From: Acidobacteriota bacterium
GTDB lineage: Bacteria > Acidobacteriota > Thermoanaerobaculia > Multivoradales > Multivoraceae
Length of the DNA stretch: 64,000 bases
Direction of reading: 5' to 3'
Assembly: GCA_029263415.1 (NCBI GenBank)
Contig: JAJCXN010000051.1
Span: 62,001 to 126,000 of the forward strand
The notes under the pieces are model-generated. The model had not been told where the DNA came from. It worked only from the letters and a program-made list of their open reading frames with translations, and did no database searches. The translations under genes and the position numbers were made by a program. Positions 44,088 through 53,446 of the stretch are shown piece after piece; within the stretch, counting starts at the first letter, position 1, and every line of letters starts with the position of its first letter.

Positions 44088-47000
44088 CTAAGGACGCCTC
44101 AACCACAGCCCAACCAGAAGCAAGAGCAGGAGTAGCAACAAGAGCCATACCCACCAAGCCAGCCCCGCCAGCCTGTCGCCCAGCGATCTGTCTTGTGGGA
44201 CCCCCTCGAAGAATGCTCCGCCTTGATGCACCAGGCGCAACGGATTAGAAGGTCCAAGACCTGCAGGAAGAACGACGCGATAACTGCCGTCCAGTTGATC
44301 CTCGACCGTTAGGCGCCGATTGTTCACCAGTGCAACGATCTGGTCGTGGTAGCCCGGCCCCAGCAGGTTGCCGTCAGCGTCCCGCGGGGTGAATACAGCA
44401 TGGTCATTCGCGCGCCGAATCTTCGAGCGACCGGGATCAAGCACACCGATCCCGACCAGGACGTCGCGAGTTTCTTCGCGCGAGAACGGCCTTCCGTCCC
44501 CAAGCGCTCCGCGCATAGTGAAGCGAAGTCGATAGTGGCCAGGCACCGTTGGCGTGGGCAGCATGGCCGAGAAGATTCCATCGCCCGCCAGCTCATCACC
44601 GCCAAGCCCATCGTCAAGCAAGCCGTGAGCGCTTGGTTTGAGCGCAAGGGAGCGCACAAACTCGTCACCAGCGAAGCTCCCGGCGAGCAAGCTGCCAAAC
44701 GGACTCGACGCGAGGTCTGGATCGAACGCACCATCTTGCGCCGTTGATTTGCTGCGAGCCAACGCGTCGCCGACGGATCGCTGCGGTGACATTAGTTCCA
44801 CTGTCACGCTCTCAAGTCCGCGCAGGAATCGGTCGCCGTGCTGCGCACTCGAGGTGACCCGGAGCGCCTCGCCAATTCGCGCACGCCGCGCCGACACCGA
44901 AAAGGTGTACTTCAGTTCGGCGTCCTCAACCATCACGTGCACCGTGGCGGCGGTTCTCTTTCTGCTCGCACCAACAGCATCGTCGACCTCGCGGCGATCG
45001 GGGTCTGCCTCCAACACAAGCTTCCACATGCCGAATTCACCAGGAGCGGCGTCAGCGTCCGTCAGATAACGAGTGATGATCTGATAGCGAGCGCCGCCAC
45101 GGCTAATCCGCCGCGCGTCCTCTTGTTCGCCATCAGGACGTGTCAGCGAAACAACGCGGGGCGGGTTCTCCTGGTCATCCCAGGTGATCGCCAAAGTGAA
45201 GCGTTCGGCACTTCCGTTGATCGGGAACTCGATCGTCTGCGCCTGGCTTAGCTCAACCCGGCGCTCCATCACATACTCCGGTGTATTGCCTCGCAGCGCC
45301 TCGACTAGGTCCTCTAGGAAGACACCGTCGAGTTGAGCTGCGAAGGTAATGAAGTTGTGCTTGCCCGATTGTTGGTTCGCTAAGTCGAACAACAACTGAT
45401 GCCAGGCGGTCCCTCCACTGTTCTCCGCAACGCCGATACCCACTGTGTGCACATGCACTAGCTCGGACGCGGCGAGAGGAATCAGGTAGTTGGTTCCACC
45501 GATCACCACGTTCGAGTTGCCTGTGACATCAGGGTTGTCCGCCTGAGTCTGGTCCTTGATGTAGAGGTGATCCGGGAAGGCGTCGAGCGGATCAACCGTG
45601 ACCATCGGACTTCGATTTTGCATGCCGTTAGAGAACAAGAGCACGTGCCGCTTGCGCGGGTCCAGCGGATCAAACGCCCCCAATCCCACGATCGCCGTGT
45701 GCAGACCTGCCCCCATCGCGGTCCAGCCACCAGCCGGGCGCAACACCGGATCTTGTACTTCGTTGCGGATGTTCTCCCACTCGGCTACGAAGTTCTTGAG
45801 CAGTGAGCCAACTCCGTACTGCTCCGCGTTGGTGCCAAAGAACACCACGCCAATGCGATCCTCAGGCGTCGCGTAGTCACGCCAGGTCTCAAGAAACAGA
45901 GTCACTGAATCGCGCAAGATGTCGATCTTGGCGGTGGAGGATCCAGGCGCCGCGTCATTCATGCTGCCGCTGACATCGAGCACCAACACAATGTCCACCG
46001 GCTCGCGCACCACGGCACCCATCGGGCTGGCGGCGTCCATAGGATGCGAGCCGTCTTGAAACTCTTGCCAGTTCGGTCGACCGTCAGCGTCGGGGTCGTC
46101 GTTGTAGCCGCGTTCGCCAACCGGCGCAGCACCGAGGAACTCCGCTTCCCACCCATCCGAGAGGCCGTCGCCGTCACCGTCTAGGACCGCGACCACCTCG
46201 CGCGACATGGAAGCGGGGCTCGACCGCCCGTTGCGTTCCCAACCCTCTTGCATCAACGTCCCGCGGTTGTAGCCGCCGCCGACCAAGGTATTGGGGTTGT
46301 CAGCAACCAGTGCCTCGATGTACTCCCGCGAGGCAGTTTGGTAGAGCAGTTCCAGCTCGACCCGATCAGTGCCTGGGGGCACAGGGTAGGCGACCTCATC
46401 GTGGCTGATTGGCGTGCCGCCGGGTTGGTAGTCACCTTGCCAGCCGTTGGATGAATAGAGCGCGGGGATCACAGGCATCGCACGATCTGCGGCGTAACCC
46501 GCTGGGCTCCAGCCGTCTGGCGGAATCCGGTTGTCCATCTCCACATGGTTGTTCAGAGTGAAGTGGAACTCAACTGGCGCGCCCACGGCCGGTTGGTAGT
46601 CCACCCGTGCCTCCCACACCTTGGTCGGCCGCCCGATTGCCAAAGACGAGCCGGCTGCGTCTGTGTAGGTGAGCACGTCGTAGCTGAGTGAACCAACGAG
46701 TCCATCCAGGTTCTGATCGTGAAACAGCGCGGCGGTGGCCGGGTCGTACCGGCCCGACTCGGCGAGCAGGTTGCCGAGCGCGTCGAGAAAGCGAACATTC
46801 AGCCACATCCTTCTCCCCTCCGGGTAGCCGGTCGGCAGTTTGTGACCGGTCCGGTTGTCGATCCGAACCACGAGGTCGGGCGACACCGCGGTCGGGGTGA
46901 CGAAGGCTGCGCGCCGCAAGGTCCGTTGTACACGCTCGATGCCCGCGTCGAGAGCCGCGGGGTCAACACCCACGAACGGGGACGAACCGGCTGGCGGATA

Positions 47001-48167
47001 GAGCGCGTCGATCGCGGCCTTGAAGTTGTTTTCCTCGGCAACGCAGATCGGGTCAGCTCCACAGAGGGTGGCGGTGGCCGTCTCGTAGCGCTGCTTGAAG
47101 TCCTTGATCACTAGCGGAACGAACGCGTTGCCGCCGGTGAGATCGTGGAAGTGAATGTCGTTCAAATGGCCAAGGAGGGCTGATCCTTCGCACGGTTCCC
47201 CAACCGCAACGCCATTCAGTGGCCCACTCATGTGACACGACTGACAGTTGCCCTGTTCTCCCATAGACGCATAGGAGCTGTTCTTCCACTCGCTCCACGT
47301 GCGTTCGATGGGAAAGCACTTCTGCGTGTCTTCGCCGTCGAACCCGGGTAAGCAATCAGTGGGATTGGAGACGTCGTGGCAGGTCCCACACAAGTTTCCG
47401 GACCGGTGGAACTCCGATCCGCGCACAGGATGAGAATCGACTCCGACGTCGCCCAACGACGACCACAGGATGTCAGTACCAACGTAGGAAAACCCGTGCG
47501 CCGTCAGTTCGCTTTCGTCGTACGGACCGCGCCGCGTGTGCTTGGGGTCCATCACGAACATGCCGTTTCCGAAGGTGGGCGGAACACCGAACGCGGAGTC
47601 GAGTGGACTCAGTATGTTCACCGTGTCGTGATGGGTTGGATCTGCCAGCAACTCAGGGTCGACCATGCGATGGCACACGTGACACTGAACACCGAACATG
47701 TCCTTCTCATTGAACAGCATGCCGTCGAGCTGAGTGGAACGACCCTCTAGCCAACCGGCCGGCGAGTGGCAACGCAGACACATATCGGCCATCCCATCAA
47801 CTTCTGGCCTGACCGCCGGATCTGCGACGGCCAGGTCGAGCTGCGCGTAAAAGAGCGGGTCGCGTGCTGCTTGCGACATCATGCTGCCCTGCCACGCATC
47901 GAGCGGCCGACCAATTTCAGGATCGCCGGCGTGGCAGACGGAACAAGAGTTGGCCGCGTTCTCTGGAGCAATGAACAGATGCTGAATCTGAGCCCCCACC
48001 GGCGGGCAATCAACGCCGACACACGCTGGTTGGGTGCCGGGCAGGTCGAAGTCTTCCAGCGAGGCTGCAACCTGCACGGCGACGCCAAAGAGCCACATCG
48101 AAGTCATTACAGTCAATACAAGCGTTCTGCTTGACACAGCAAAGCTGCCTCGGCGTTCAGTGCTCAT
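44088..48167 (-). CDS. pentahaem cytochrome c / von Willebrand factor A fusion with C-terminal membrane anchor
   Basis: 1359 residues from the ATG at 48167 (MSTERRGSF), which overlaps the upstream stop as ATGA. After a signal-type helix come five CxxCH motifs in the first 350 residues: CSVCH (75-79), CLRCH, CHVCH, CGTCH and CQSCH. Then comes a mixed beta region and a thrombospondin-3-like calcium segment (GDGDGLSDGWEAEFLG). Next is a VWA domain with the MIDAS motif VLDVSGSMND at about residue 730, then Ig-like modules, and finally WWVWLLLLLLLLLLVGLWL with a basic end. I know of no named family with this domain order. It is probably surface-exposed and redox-active. Confidence 0.88.
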   Translation of the reverse strand: MSTERRGSFAVSSRTLVLTVMTSMWLFGVAVQVAASLEDFDLPGTQPACVGVDCPPVGAQIQHLFIAPENAANSCSVCHAGDPEIGRPLDAWQGSMMSQAARDPLFYAQLDLAVADPAVRPEVDGMADMCLRCHSPAGWLEGRSTQLDGMLFNEKDMFGVQCHVCHRMVDPELLADPTHHDTVNILSPLDSAFGVPPTFGNGMFVMDPKHTRRGPYDESELTAHGFSYVGTDILWSSLGDVGVDSHPVRGSEFHRSGNLCGTCHDVSNPTDCLPGFDGEDTQKCFPIERTWSEWKNSSYASMGEQGNCQSCHMSGPLNGVAVGEPCEGSALLGHLNDIHFHDLTGGNAFVPLVIKDFKQRYETATATLCGADPICVAEENNFKAAIDALYPPAGSSPFVGVDPAALDAGIERVQRTLRRAAFVTPTAVSPDLVVRIDNRTGHKLPTGYPEGRRMWLNVRFLDALGNLLAESGRYDPATAALFHDQNLDGLVGSLSYDVLTYTDAAGSSLAIGRPTKVWEARVDYQPAVGAPVEFHFTLNNHVEMDNRIPPDGWSPAGYAADRAMPVIPALYSSNGWQGDYQPGGTPISHDEVAYPVPPGTDRVELELLYQTASREYIEALVADNPNTLVGGGYNRGTLMQEGWERNGRSSPASMSREVVAVLDGDGDGLSDGWEAEFLGAAPVGERGYNDDPDADGRPNWQEFQDGSHPMDAASPMGAVVREPVDIVLVLDVSGSMNDAAPGSSTAKIDILRDSVTLFLETWRDYATPEDRIGVVFFGTNAEQYGVGSLLKNFVAEWENIRNEVQDPVLRPAGGWTAMGAGLHTAIVGLGAFDPLDPRKRHVLLFSNGMQNRSPMVTVDPLDAFPDHLYIKDQTQADNPDVTGNSNVVIGGTNYLIPLAASELVHVHTVGIGVAENSGGTAWHQLLFDLANQQSGKHNFITFAAQLDGVFLEDLVEALRGNTPEYVMERRVELSQAQTIEFPINGSAERFTLAITWDDQENPPRVVSLTRPDGEQEDARRISRGGARYQIITRYLTDADAAPGEFGMWKLVLEADPDRREVDDAVGASRKRTAATVHVMVEDAELKYTFSVSARRARIGEALRVTSSAQHGDRFLRGLESVTVELMSPQRSVGDALARSKSTAQDGAFDPDLASSPFGSLLAGSFAGDEFVRSLALKPSAHGLLDDGLGGDELAGDGIFSAMLPTPTVPGHYRLRFTMRGALGDGRPFSREETRDVLVGIGVLDPGRSKIRRANDHAVFTPRDADGNLLGPGYHDQIVALVNNRRLTVEDQLDGSYRVVLPAGLGPSNPLRLVHQGGAFFEGVPQDRSLGDRLAGLAWWVWLLLLLLLLLLVGLWLRRP

Positions 48168-51100
48168 GACTTCAATATCCACCAGACCAGTAACGCAAAC
48201 AACAGCAAAAGTAAGAGCAACCAGATCCACCAAGGAACCGATCCTGGTGAGGTTGGCACCGGGTCACTCGTACAGCCATAGATCTCAGCGTCCGGCGTAC
48301 CCGGATCGAACACGTCCATTGACACGGTTTGGGCAAACGTCACCCCATCCGCGCTAGCGGTGAAGGTGTAGCGACCGGCCTCGCGCGGCGCCTCAAACCG
48401 GCGCTCGTAGACGTCGCCAGCAAACACCGGGGCCGCAGCGCCGAGCCAGCTGAGATTCGGACCCAAGTTCTGCTCGATCGCAACATCAGCACCACGAATC
48501 GAGTTGCCGAGGTCGTCGGTCGGGTAGGCGCGCACTCCAAAAGGACCACGCTCGTTGGTGCACATCACCAACGGGCCGACCAGCAACTCAAGTCGACTCG
48601 CAGAGGGATCCGCAGCCTTCGGCCGAACCTCAAAAGGAGCCTGATTGGGCAAGCGGGCAAGGTCGACTCGCGCGGTCACGGTGCCTGGAGCGGCGCGATC
48701 ACCACCAACGAAGGCCTGCGAATAGCGCCCTCCACCCAGGTCCTGCACGACGCCTGTGAAGCGGCCGTTCAAAGCCGCGAACGAGACCTTCGCTCCCAAA
48801 AGCGGTTGGCCATCACGACGCGTGGCGCGCAATGTGGCCGTCGACGAATCACCGCCACCAGCGGTCACCACTGAACGATCGAGACTGAGTTGCACAGCCC
48901 GCAGATCCGGCTCTTCGTTGGTCGGCTCGGCCACGTGAATCGCTGAGCGCCAGCTGCGCGCGAACGGCCGCGAGGGCGGCCCCATAACGATCACTTCAGC
49001 CCAGTACGAGCCAGACTCGGTGAGGTCCTCGGTACTGAAGCGCAACCCTTCGCTGATCGCCGTCGAGCGCACTAGAGTCTCTCTCTTCGAGGGGCTGAGC
49101 AAACGCAACTCGCCGCTGCTGCCCAAAGGTGCGCGACCGAGCACTGCGTCGAGCCTTAAGGGTTCGCCCACATAGAACAGCGGAAAGTGCGGCTGAACGA
49201 GGACTTCTAAGGCGCTGGATGCCATTGCCGTCAGTTTGGACGGACCTGTGCGCTGATCAACGATCCGCTGCACTCGCCAGACCCCACTCAACGGGTCCAA
49301 TACTTCGATCACGTGTGCGCGTTCGAGTCGCGATTCACGGTACAAGTCAGAACCCGCGAGCGGATAGCTGCGACCGGCCGGATCGACCAATTGAATCGCG
49401 TTGGTGTCGGAGGGATGGCGCCAGCTCAAAGTGAAGCGCACTTGGCTGTCATCCGGGTCCACGTAGAAGGCGTCAACCGCCGTCTGCAGCGTGTCGGTGA
49501 TGTTGACGAACTGCCTCGGCTGCAGCAATGGGTTGAGTACGTTGTCGCTGCTCTTGACACGCAAGAGCGGCGATTCCTGCAGAATCGCGAGGTAGTTCTT
49601 TGCCCATTGCAGGCGCTGAAACGACGACAGGACCTGCTTGCCAGTGGCGTCCGACTCGATGTCGTTATCGACCTCCCTAAGCACGCTTTGCACGGTCTCG
49701 TAGTCACTGCTGCGGCCGGCGAAGAAGAACTTGCCGCCGTTGGTTGCCAGCGCCGACAGCATGCGGTCATCGGTGTTGGTGCCCAGTGCAACCGTGTAGA
49801 GACGGATGTTGCTCGGAATCGTCGGGATGATCGTGTCCGGATGCGGCGCTTGATTCTGGCGCCCATCGGTCACCAAAACGACGACTTTCTCTCTGTCCGG
49901 ATCCGGCGCAACCTCGGCAGCCTCCTTGCCGGTCTTGATCGCCCAACCGATCGCAGTGCACTGGCCAGTGCACGAACCGATCGCCAGTAGACCCACGTCG
50001 GTGGCCAAGTCAGCTGCGGTCTGGGTCCCCACACTGCTGATGAGTTGAGCCTTGTTGACGTCGTCAGCGGCCGCCGCGTTGCCCGAGTCCGGCCCCGTGT
50101 AGTCGAACGTGACCAGGCCAACCTCATCACCCGGCCGACGTTGTGACAAGAAGGCCTGGATGACGTTCTTTGCCGGCTCGAAGAAGTCCCTGCCACCAGA
50201 GATCATGCTCCTGGTTTTGTCCAGGACGAACACCCAATCGCGATCTTCGCCAGGGCCGTCGAACAGCGTGTTCTTCCACAATCTGGTCGGCCCGCCTCCA
50301 CTGAGAAGATCGATGTCACCGTCGAGGTCGTAGTCGCCAAAACTGACAGACAGAGAAAAGCTCGCAGAGCTCGGGCCGACGACATTTCCTGGCAAGAGCT
50401 CGAACCACAGATTGCTCCCACTCAGCTCGTCGAACAGCATCGCACCGTTCAGTCCGCCTCGGTTGATCATCACCGGATCGGAGGATCCCAGCTCGTGGGT
50501 CATCGCCAGGTCGATGTCGCCATCACGGTCCAGGTCGGCGAGGTCCACATCGTAGGTGTCCCCATTCGGCGAGTAGCGAGCATCTGCAAGCTCGACCAAT
50601 CGCGTGCCCGCGTCGTTCCATAGAATCCGGCGCTTCTCCTCACCGCGCGGGCTCACGACGATCACATCGTCGTCGCCGTCACCGTCGAGATCGGCCACCT
50701 TGAGATCGGCGCCGTTGGTGTCGTCGGCGTTCGATCCACCGGCCGCATCAACCCAGTCGGTACGCACGTCGAACTGAGGGATCGGCACACCCGCCACGAT
50801 CATGTTCCCGGTGTTGAGCAGGACATAGTCGCTATCGTCTGAACCCATCGACGGCAGAACGATATCCAGAAGGTCGTCAGTGTTGAAATGTCCGAACGCA
50901 CATCCGCGGTTCACCGCAGGTCGGATCTCGCACAATGCATGAGCGCTCGCAGAAGGCGTGCATGGATCATCATTCGCAATCACGAACCTGCCCTCGGCCG
51001 CGTGCAGGCGATTGATCAATAACAGGTTCTGGCTTCCGCCCCAAGAGCACGCGATCAAGTCTGGCCTGCCATCGCCGTTGACATCACCAACGTCGACCTC

Positions 51101-51991
51101 AGCCGTGTTAGAGGAAACGTTCCTCATGTCCGCCATAGGCGGCAGCAAGGCCGGACCTACGCCAGCCCGTGTGATCGTTCGATCCTCCAAATTGCCTGAG
51201 CCATCGTTGAGGAAAACGCGCATCGGTGTCGTGACCGCACCGGTGATGTTTCCGGCGAGGCTTCGATCTATGCGCACGACATCGAGATCCCCGTCGAGAT
51301 CGAGGTCAACGATGTCCGCATCGTAGGTCCGATCGTTGTTCGGGACCCCTGCAACGGTGTTCTCGAACAGCGTAGTTGTCTCGTCACAAAAGTCGGCTGA
51401 GGCTGAGCAACCGGCTGGCTTAGGATCGCCGCCCAGCTTGTTGATATGTACCCGGTCAAGGTTGTTGTTCGAGCTGCTGTTTGCTTCGAACACGTCCAAG
51501 AAGCCGTCGGCATTGAGATCTCCAAAGTCAGCATCCTTGAAGGTGGCGGACGGGTGCCCGGTAAGGTGCACTGAAGACTGCTTGATGAAAGAGATGGTCC
51601 GCTCGCGCACCCATATGTCCGCCCCTGGCGCATCGGATGGAATCCCCGAAACCGCAACGCCCACCTGGTACTGGCCGACAGCTAGTCCTGCCGGTACACG
51701 CACCCCCACCGCGGCATTGGGGGTCACGTCTTCGGCCGCCGCGTTGGTCGTAGCACCTCCACCCGAAGGTGTGAACTGGAGCTGCACGTCACCGATCGCA
51801 CCGAACACAGCGCCAGCAACGTCGATGCGAAAGTAGTCTCCAGGAGACAAGTGAAAAGGAGTTGGGTTGGCGACGGTGTGGGCGAAAGCGCCGCCGCAAC
51901 AGGCAAGGAGCAGCAGTGTCGCGATGGCAAGGCCGCGATTTCGTGGAGTGTTGCGTTGCATGATCTGAGGTTGCATGGTCTTAGGCTGCAT
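48164..51991 (-). CDS. FG-GAP repeat / VWA protein with C-terminal membrane anchor
   Basis: 1275 residues. An N-terminal signal peptide (LLLLACCGGAFAHT) follows a 15-base tandem repeat that offers three in-frame ATGs (residues 1, 6 and 11). Six FG-GAP/VCBS calcium repeats follow, for example DLNADGFLDVFEANS, DLDLDGDLDVVRIDR, DVNGDGRPDLIACSW and DLDGDGDDDVIVVSP. A VWA domain at about residue 585 has a MIDAS-like FVLDKTRSM (DxTxS). Ig/invasin-like modules come next, and the tail PWWIWLLLLLLLFALLVWW resembles that of its downstream neighbour. It is probably a large surface adhesin or receptor working with the haem/VWA protein. Confidence 0.88.
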   Translation of the reverse strand: MQPKTMQPQIMQRNTPRNRGLAIATLLLLACCGGAFAHTVANPTPFHLSPGDYFRIDVAGAVFGAIGDVQLQFTPSGGGATTNAAAEDVTPNAAVGVRVPAGLAVGQYQVGVAVSGIPSDAPGADIWVRERTISFIKQSSVHLTGHPSATFKDADFGDLNADGFLDVFEANSSSNNNLDRVHINKLGGDPKPAGCSASADFCDETTTLFENTVAGVPNNDRTYDADIVDLDLDGDLDVVRIDRSLAGNITGAVTTPMRVFLNDGSGNLEDRTITRAGVGPALLPPMADMRNVSSNTAEVDVGDVNGDGRPDLIACSWGGSQNLLLINRLHAAEGRFVIANDDPCTPSASAHALCEIRPAVNRGCAFGHFNTDDLLDIVLPSMGSDDSDYVLLNTGNMIVAGVPIPQFDVRTDWVDAAGGSNADDTNGADLKVADLDGDGDDDVIVVSPRGEEKRRILWNDAGTRLVELADARYSPNGDTYDVDLADLDRDGDIDLAMTHELGSSDPVMINRGGLNGAMLFDELSGSNLWFELLPGNVVGPSSASFSLSVSFGDYDLDGDIDLLSGGGPTRLWKNTLFDGPGEDRDWVFVLDKTRSMISGGRDFFEPAKNVIQAFLSQRRPGDEVGLVTFDYTGPDSGNAAAADDVNKAQLISSVGTQTAADLATDVGLLAIGSCTGQCTAIGWAIKTGKEAAEVAPDPDREKVVVLVTDGRQNQAPHPDTIIPTIPSNIRLYTVALGTNTDDRMLSALATNGGKFFFAGRSSDYETVQSVLREVDNDIESDATGKQVLSSFQRLQWAKNYLAILQESPLLRVKSSDNVLNPLLQPRQFVNITDTLQTAVDAFYVDPDDSQVRFTLSWRHPSDTNAIQLVDPAGRSYPLAGSDLYRESRLERAHVIEVLDPLSGVWRVQRIVDQRTGPSKLTAMASSALEVLVQPHFPLFYVGEPLRLDAVLGRAPLGSSGELRLLSPSKRETLVRSTAISEGLRFSTEDLTESGSYWAEVIVMGPPSRPFARSWRSAIHVAEPTNEEPDLRAVQLSLDRSVVTAGGGDSSTATLRATRRDGQPLLGAKVSFAALNGRFTGVVQDLGGGRYSQAFVGGDRAAPGTVTARVDLARLPNQAPFEVRPKAADPSASRLELLVGPLVMCTNERGPFGVRAYPTDDLGNSIRGADVAIEQNLGPNLSWLGAAAPVFAGDVYERRFEAPREAGRYTFTASADGVTFAQTVSMDVFDPGTPDAEIYGCTSDPVPTSPGSVPWWIWLLLLLLLFALLVWWILKS

Positions 51992-52003
51992 GGTCTGAGG
52001 TCC
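51959..52003. repeat. three tandem 15-base repeats at the start of the FG-GAP/VWA gene
   Basis: TGCATGrTCTkAGGy occurs three times in a row on the plus strand. On the coding strand each unit spans an ATG, so the repeats give MQPKT, MQPQI and MQRNT in one frame. The true start is ambiguous among 51991, 51976 and 51961. Repeat number could change the N-terminal length in 5-residue steps. Confidence 0.75.
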
Positions 52004-52082
52004 CCCTGTTGTGAGTGCTCGATCTGGTCGTTGATGCGTGATGGGCGAAGCTCAGTCGCCGAGTTCGCTTGATCGGTATGCG

Positions 52083-53228
52083 CTACCCGGCGACCAAAGG
52101 TTGGTGACCCTTGAGCAATGTGGCAGCACGGACCTGCAGCTTGTGCAATGCCAGTTGCACTTTGCGGTCCTGCGGATGACGAGCGAGGAGTTGGCGGTAG
52201 CGTGACTGTGCCAAGTGCAACAGCCCTTGGCCCCGGTAGGTGTCGGCGACGAATTGCAGTGCGTCGAGGCGCCCGCTGTTGGCCTTGAGCTCTGCTTGCA
52301 CTGCCGCGGTCTCAGCAGCGGCGCGCTCGAATTGGGAGCGAGTGCGAGCAGCCTCATCGTGCCGGCCGCCAACCGCTAGCACGCGCACCAAGAGATAGAG
52401 CGACTCGGCGTCCCCGGGGGCCAACGACAGTGCCCGCCTTAGGTACTGTTCCGCGACCGCGGGTTCGTCAGCGGCCAGACTCAGGCGCGCCAACTCACGA
52501 TCCGCGTCGATCAATACACCCCATGCCTCGAGGCTGACTTCGACATAGAGATCGCTATCCGCGTCCACGGGAAGAGCCGCCGACCTCCGCGAGAATGCCA
52601 AGGCTCGCTCAAGCCCAACCGTGCCTCCGCGACGCGCCTGCGTGAACGCCCAGCGAGCGCGAACGGTACGGCCGCTTCCTGCAAGCGCTCGCCCAAGATC
52701 AAGATAGAGACGCGGAGTCCGGATACGTCCCGAGTTGAGCGCTAGTGCACGCTCCAATGAGATTCTCGCGCTCTCGAAGTCTTTACTCTGCAGTAGAGCT
52801 GTGCCGCGATTCCGGTGTGCCAAAGCGTCTTGCGGCTCGATCGAAATGGCTCGATCGAAGAGAGCCTCTGCGTCGTCAAAACGATGCATGCGCAGTGCGA
52901 CCACCCCGGCATTGACAAGGACCGCGACGTACCGCTGCTTGTAGGCAGTGCGCCGTTCTGGAGTGAGCGTCCGAAGCGCAAGCGACCCTGGTACCGGGAG
53001 TTCCCCAGCCAGATGCGCGAGGCTGGTGTGCGCGCGCTCATAGTCGCCTGCTGCGATCAACACGTCGGCGGCGACGGCGTCGCGGAAAACAGAGCGGACT
53101 TCGTCTTCTGAACCAAGTTCCCGCTCCACCGCCTCCTGCTCGTGCCAATGGCACCCGAGATTCGCGGCTAACGCGATCCCAAGAACGAACCCGAAGGTCG
53201 TACAAACATGCGGCGTCGCTGTTTTCAT
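52083..53228 (-). CDS. TPR repeat lipoprotein
   Basis: 381 residues. The signal peptide ends in a lipobox-like AANLGC (Cys about residue 26). TPR-type helical repeats run through the protein: ALRMHRFDDAEALFDRAISI, DALAHRNRGTALLQSKDFES, and VAEQYLRRALSLAPGDAESL. It likely scaffolds protein-protein contacts at a membrane. It is the first gene of the four-gene operon, with 91 bases before the FG-GAP/VWA start, so a role in assembly or export of the giant surface proteins is plausible. Confidence 0.8.
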   Translation of the reverse strand: MKTATPHVCTTFGFVLGIALAANLGCHWHEQEAVERELGSEDEVRSVFRDAVAADVLIAAGDYERAHTSLAHLAGELPVPGSLALRTLTPERRTAYKQRYVAVLVNAGVVALRMHRFDDAEALFDRAISIEPQDALAHRNRGTALLQSKDFESARISLERALALNSGRIRTPRLYLDLGRALAGSGRTVRARWAFTQARRGGTVGLERALAFSRRSAALPVDADSDLYVEVSLEAWGVLIDADRELARLSLAADEPAVAEQYLRRALSLAPGDAESLYLLVRVLAVGGRHDEAARTRSQFERAAAETAAVQAELKANSGRLDALQFVADTYRGQGLLHLAQSRYRQLLARHPQDRKVQLALHKLQVRAATLLKGHQPLVAG

Positions 53229-53446
53229 CGATCCCCCCTTACGGTCGAGAAGAGTAGTTGAGCGCCGTCTGGAGTTCTCAACCCTGGTAGGGGTGAACTA
53301 CGTCACGACGCGACCACGAAGGCAGGGCACTAGAACCGCAATCGACAAACACTGCATTTGCACTATGACTAAAACAACGAGTTCGGGCTGTCGGAGCGGA
53401 CATGACCACCGCGTCGGAGGCCCCTCAGACCACAAGACGGGCGACG
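53229..53446. other. intergenic region upstream of the VWA operon
   Basis: 218 bases between the TPR lipoprotein start and the end of the subunit-3 gene. It is locally less GC-rich around 53330-53390, which suits a promoter for the surface-protein operon, but I cannot pick defined -35/-10 boxes. Confidence 0.35.
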
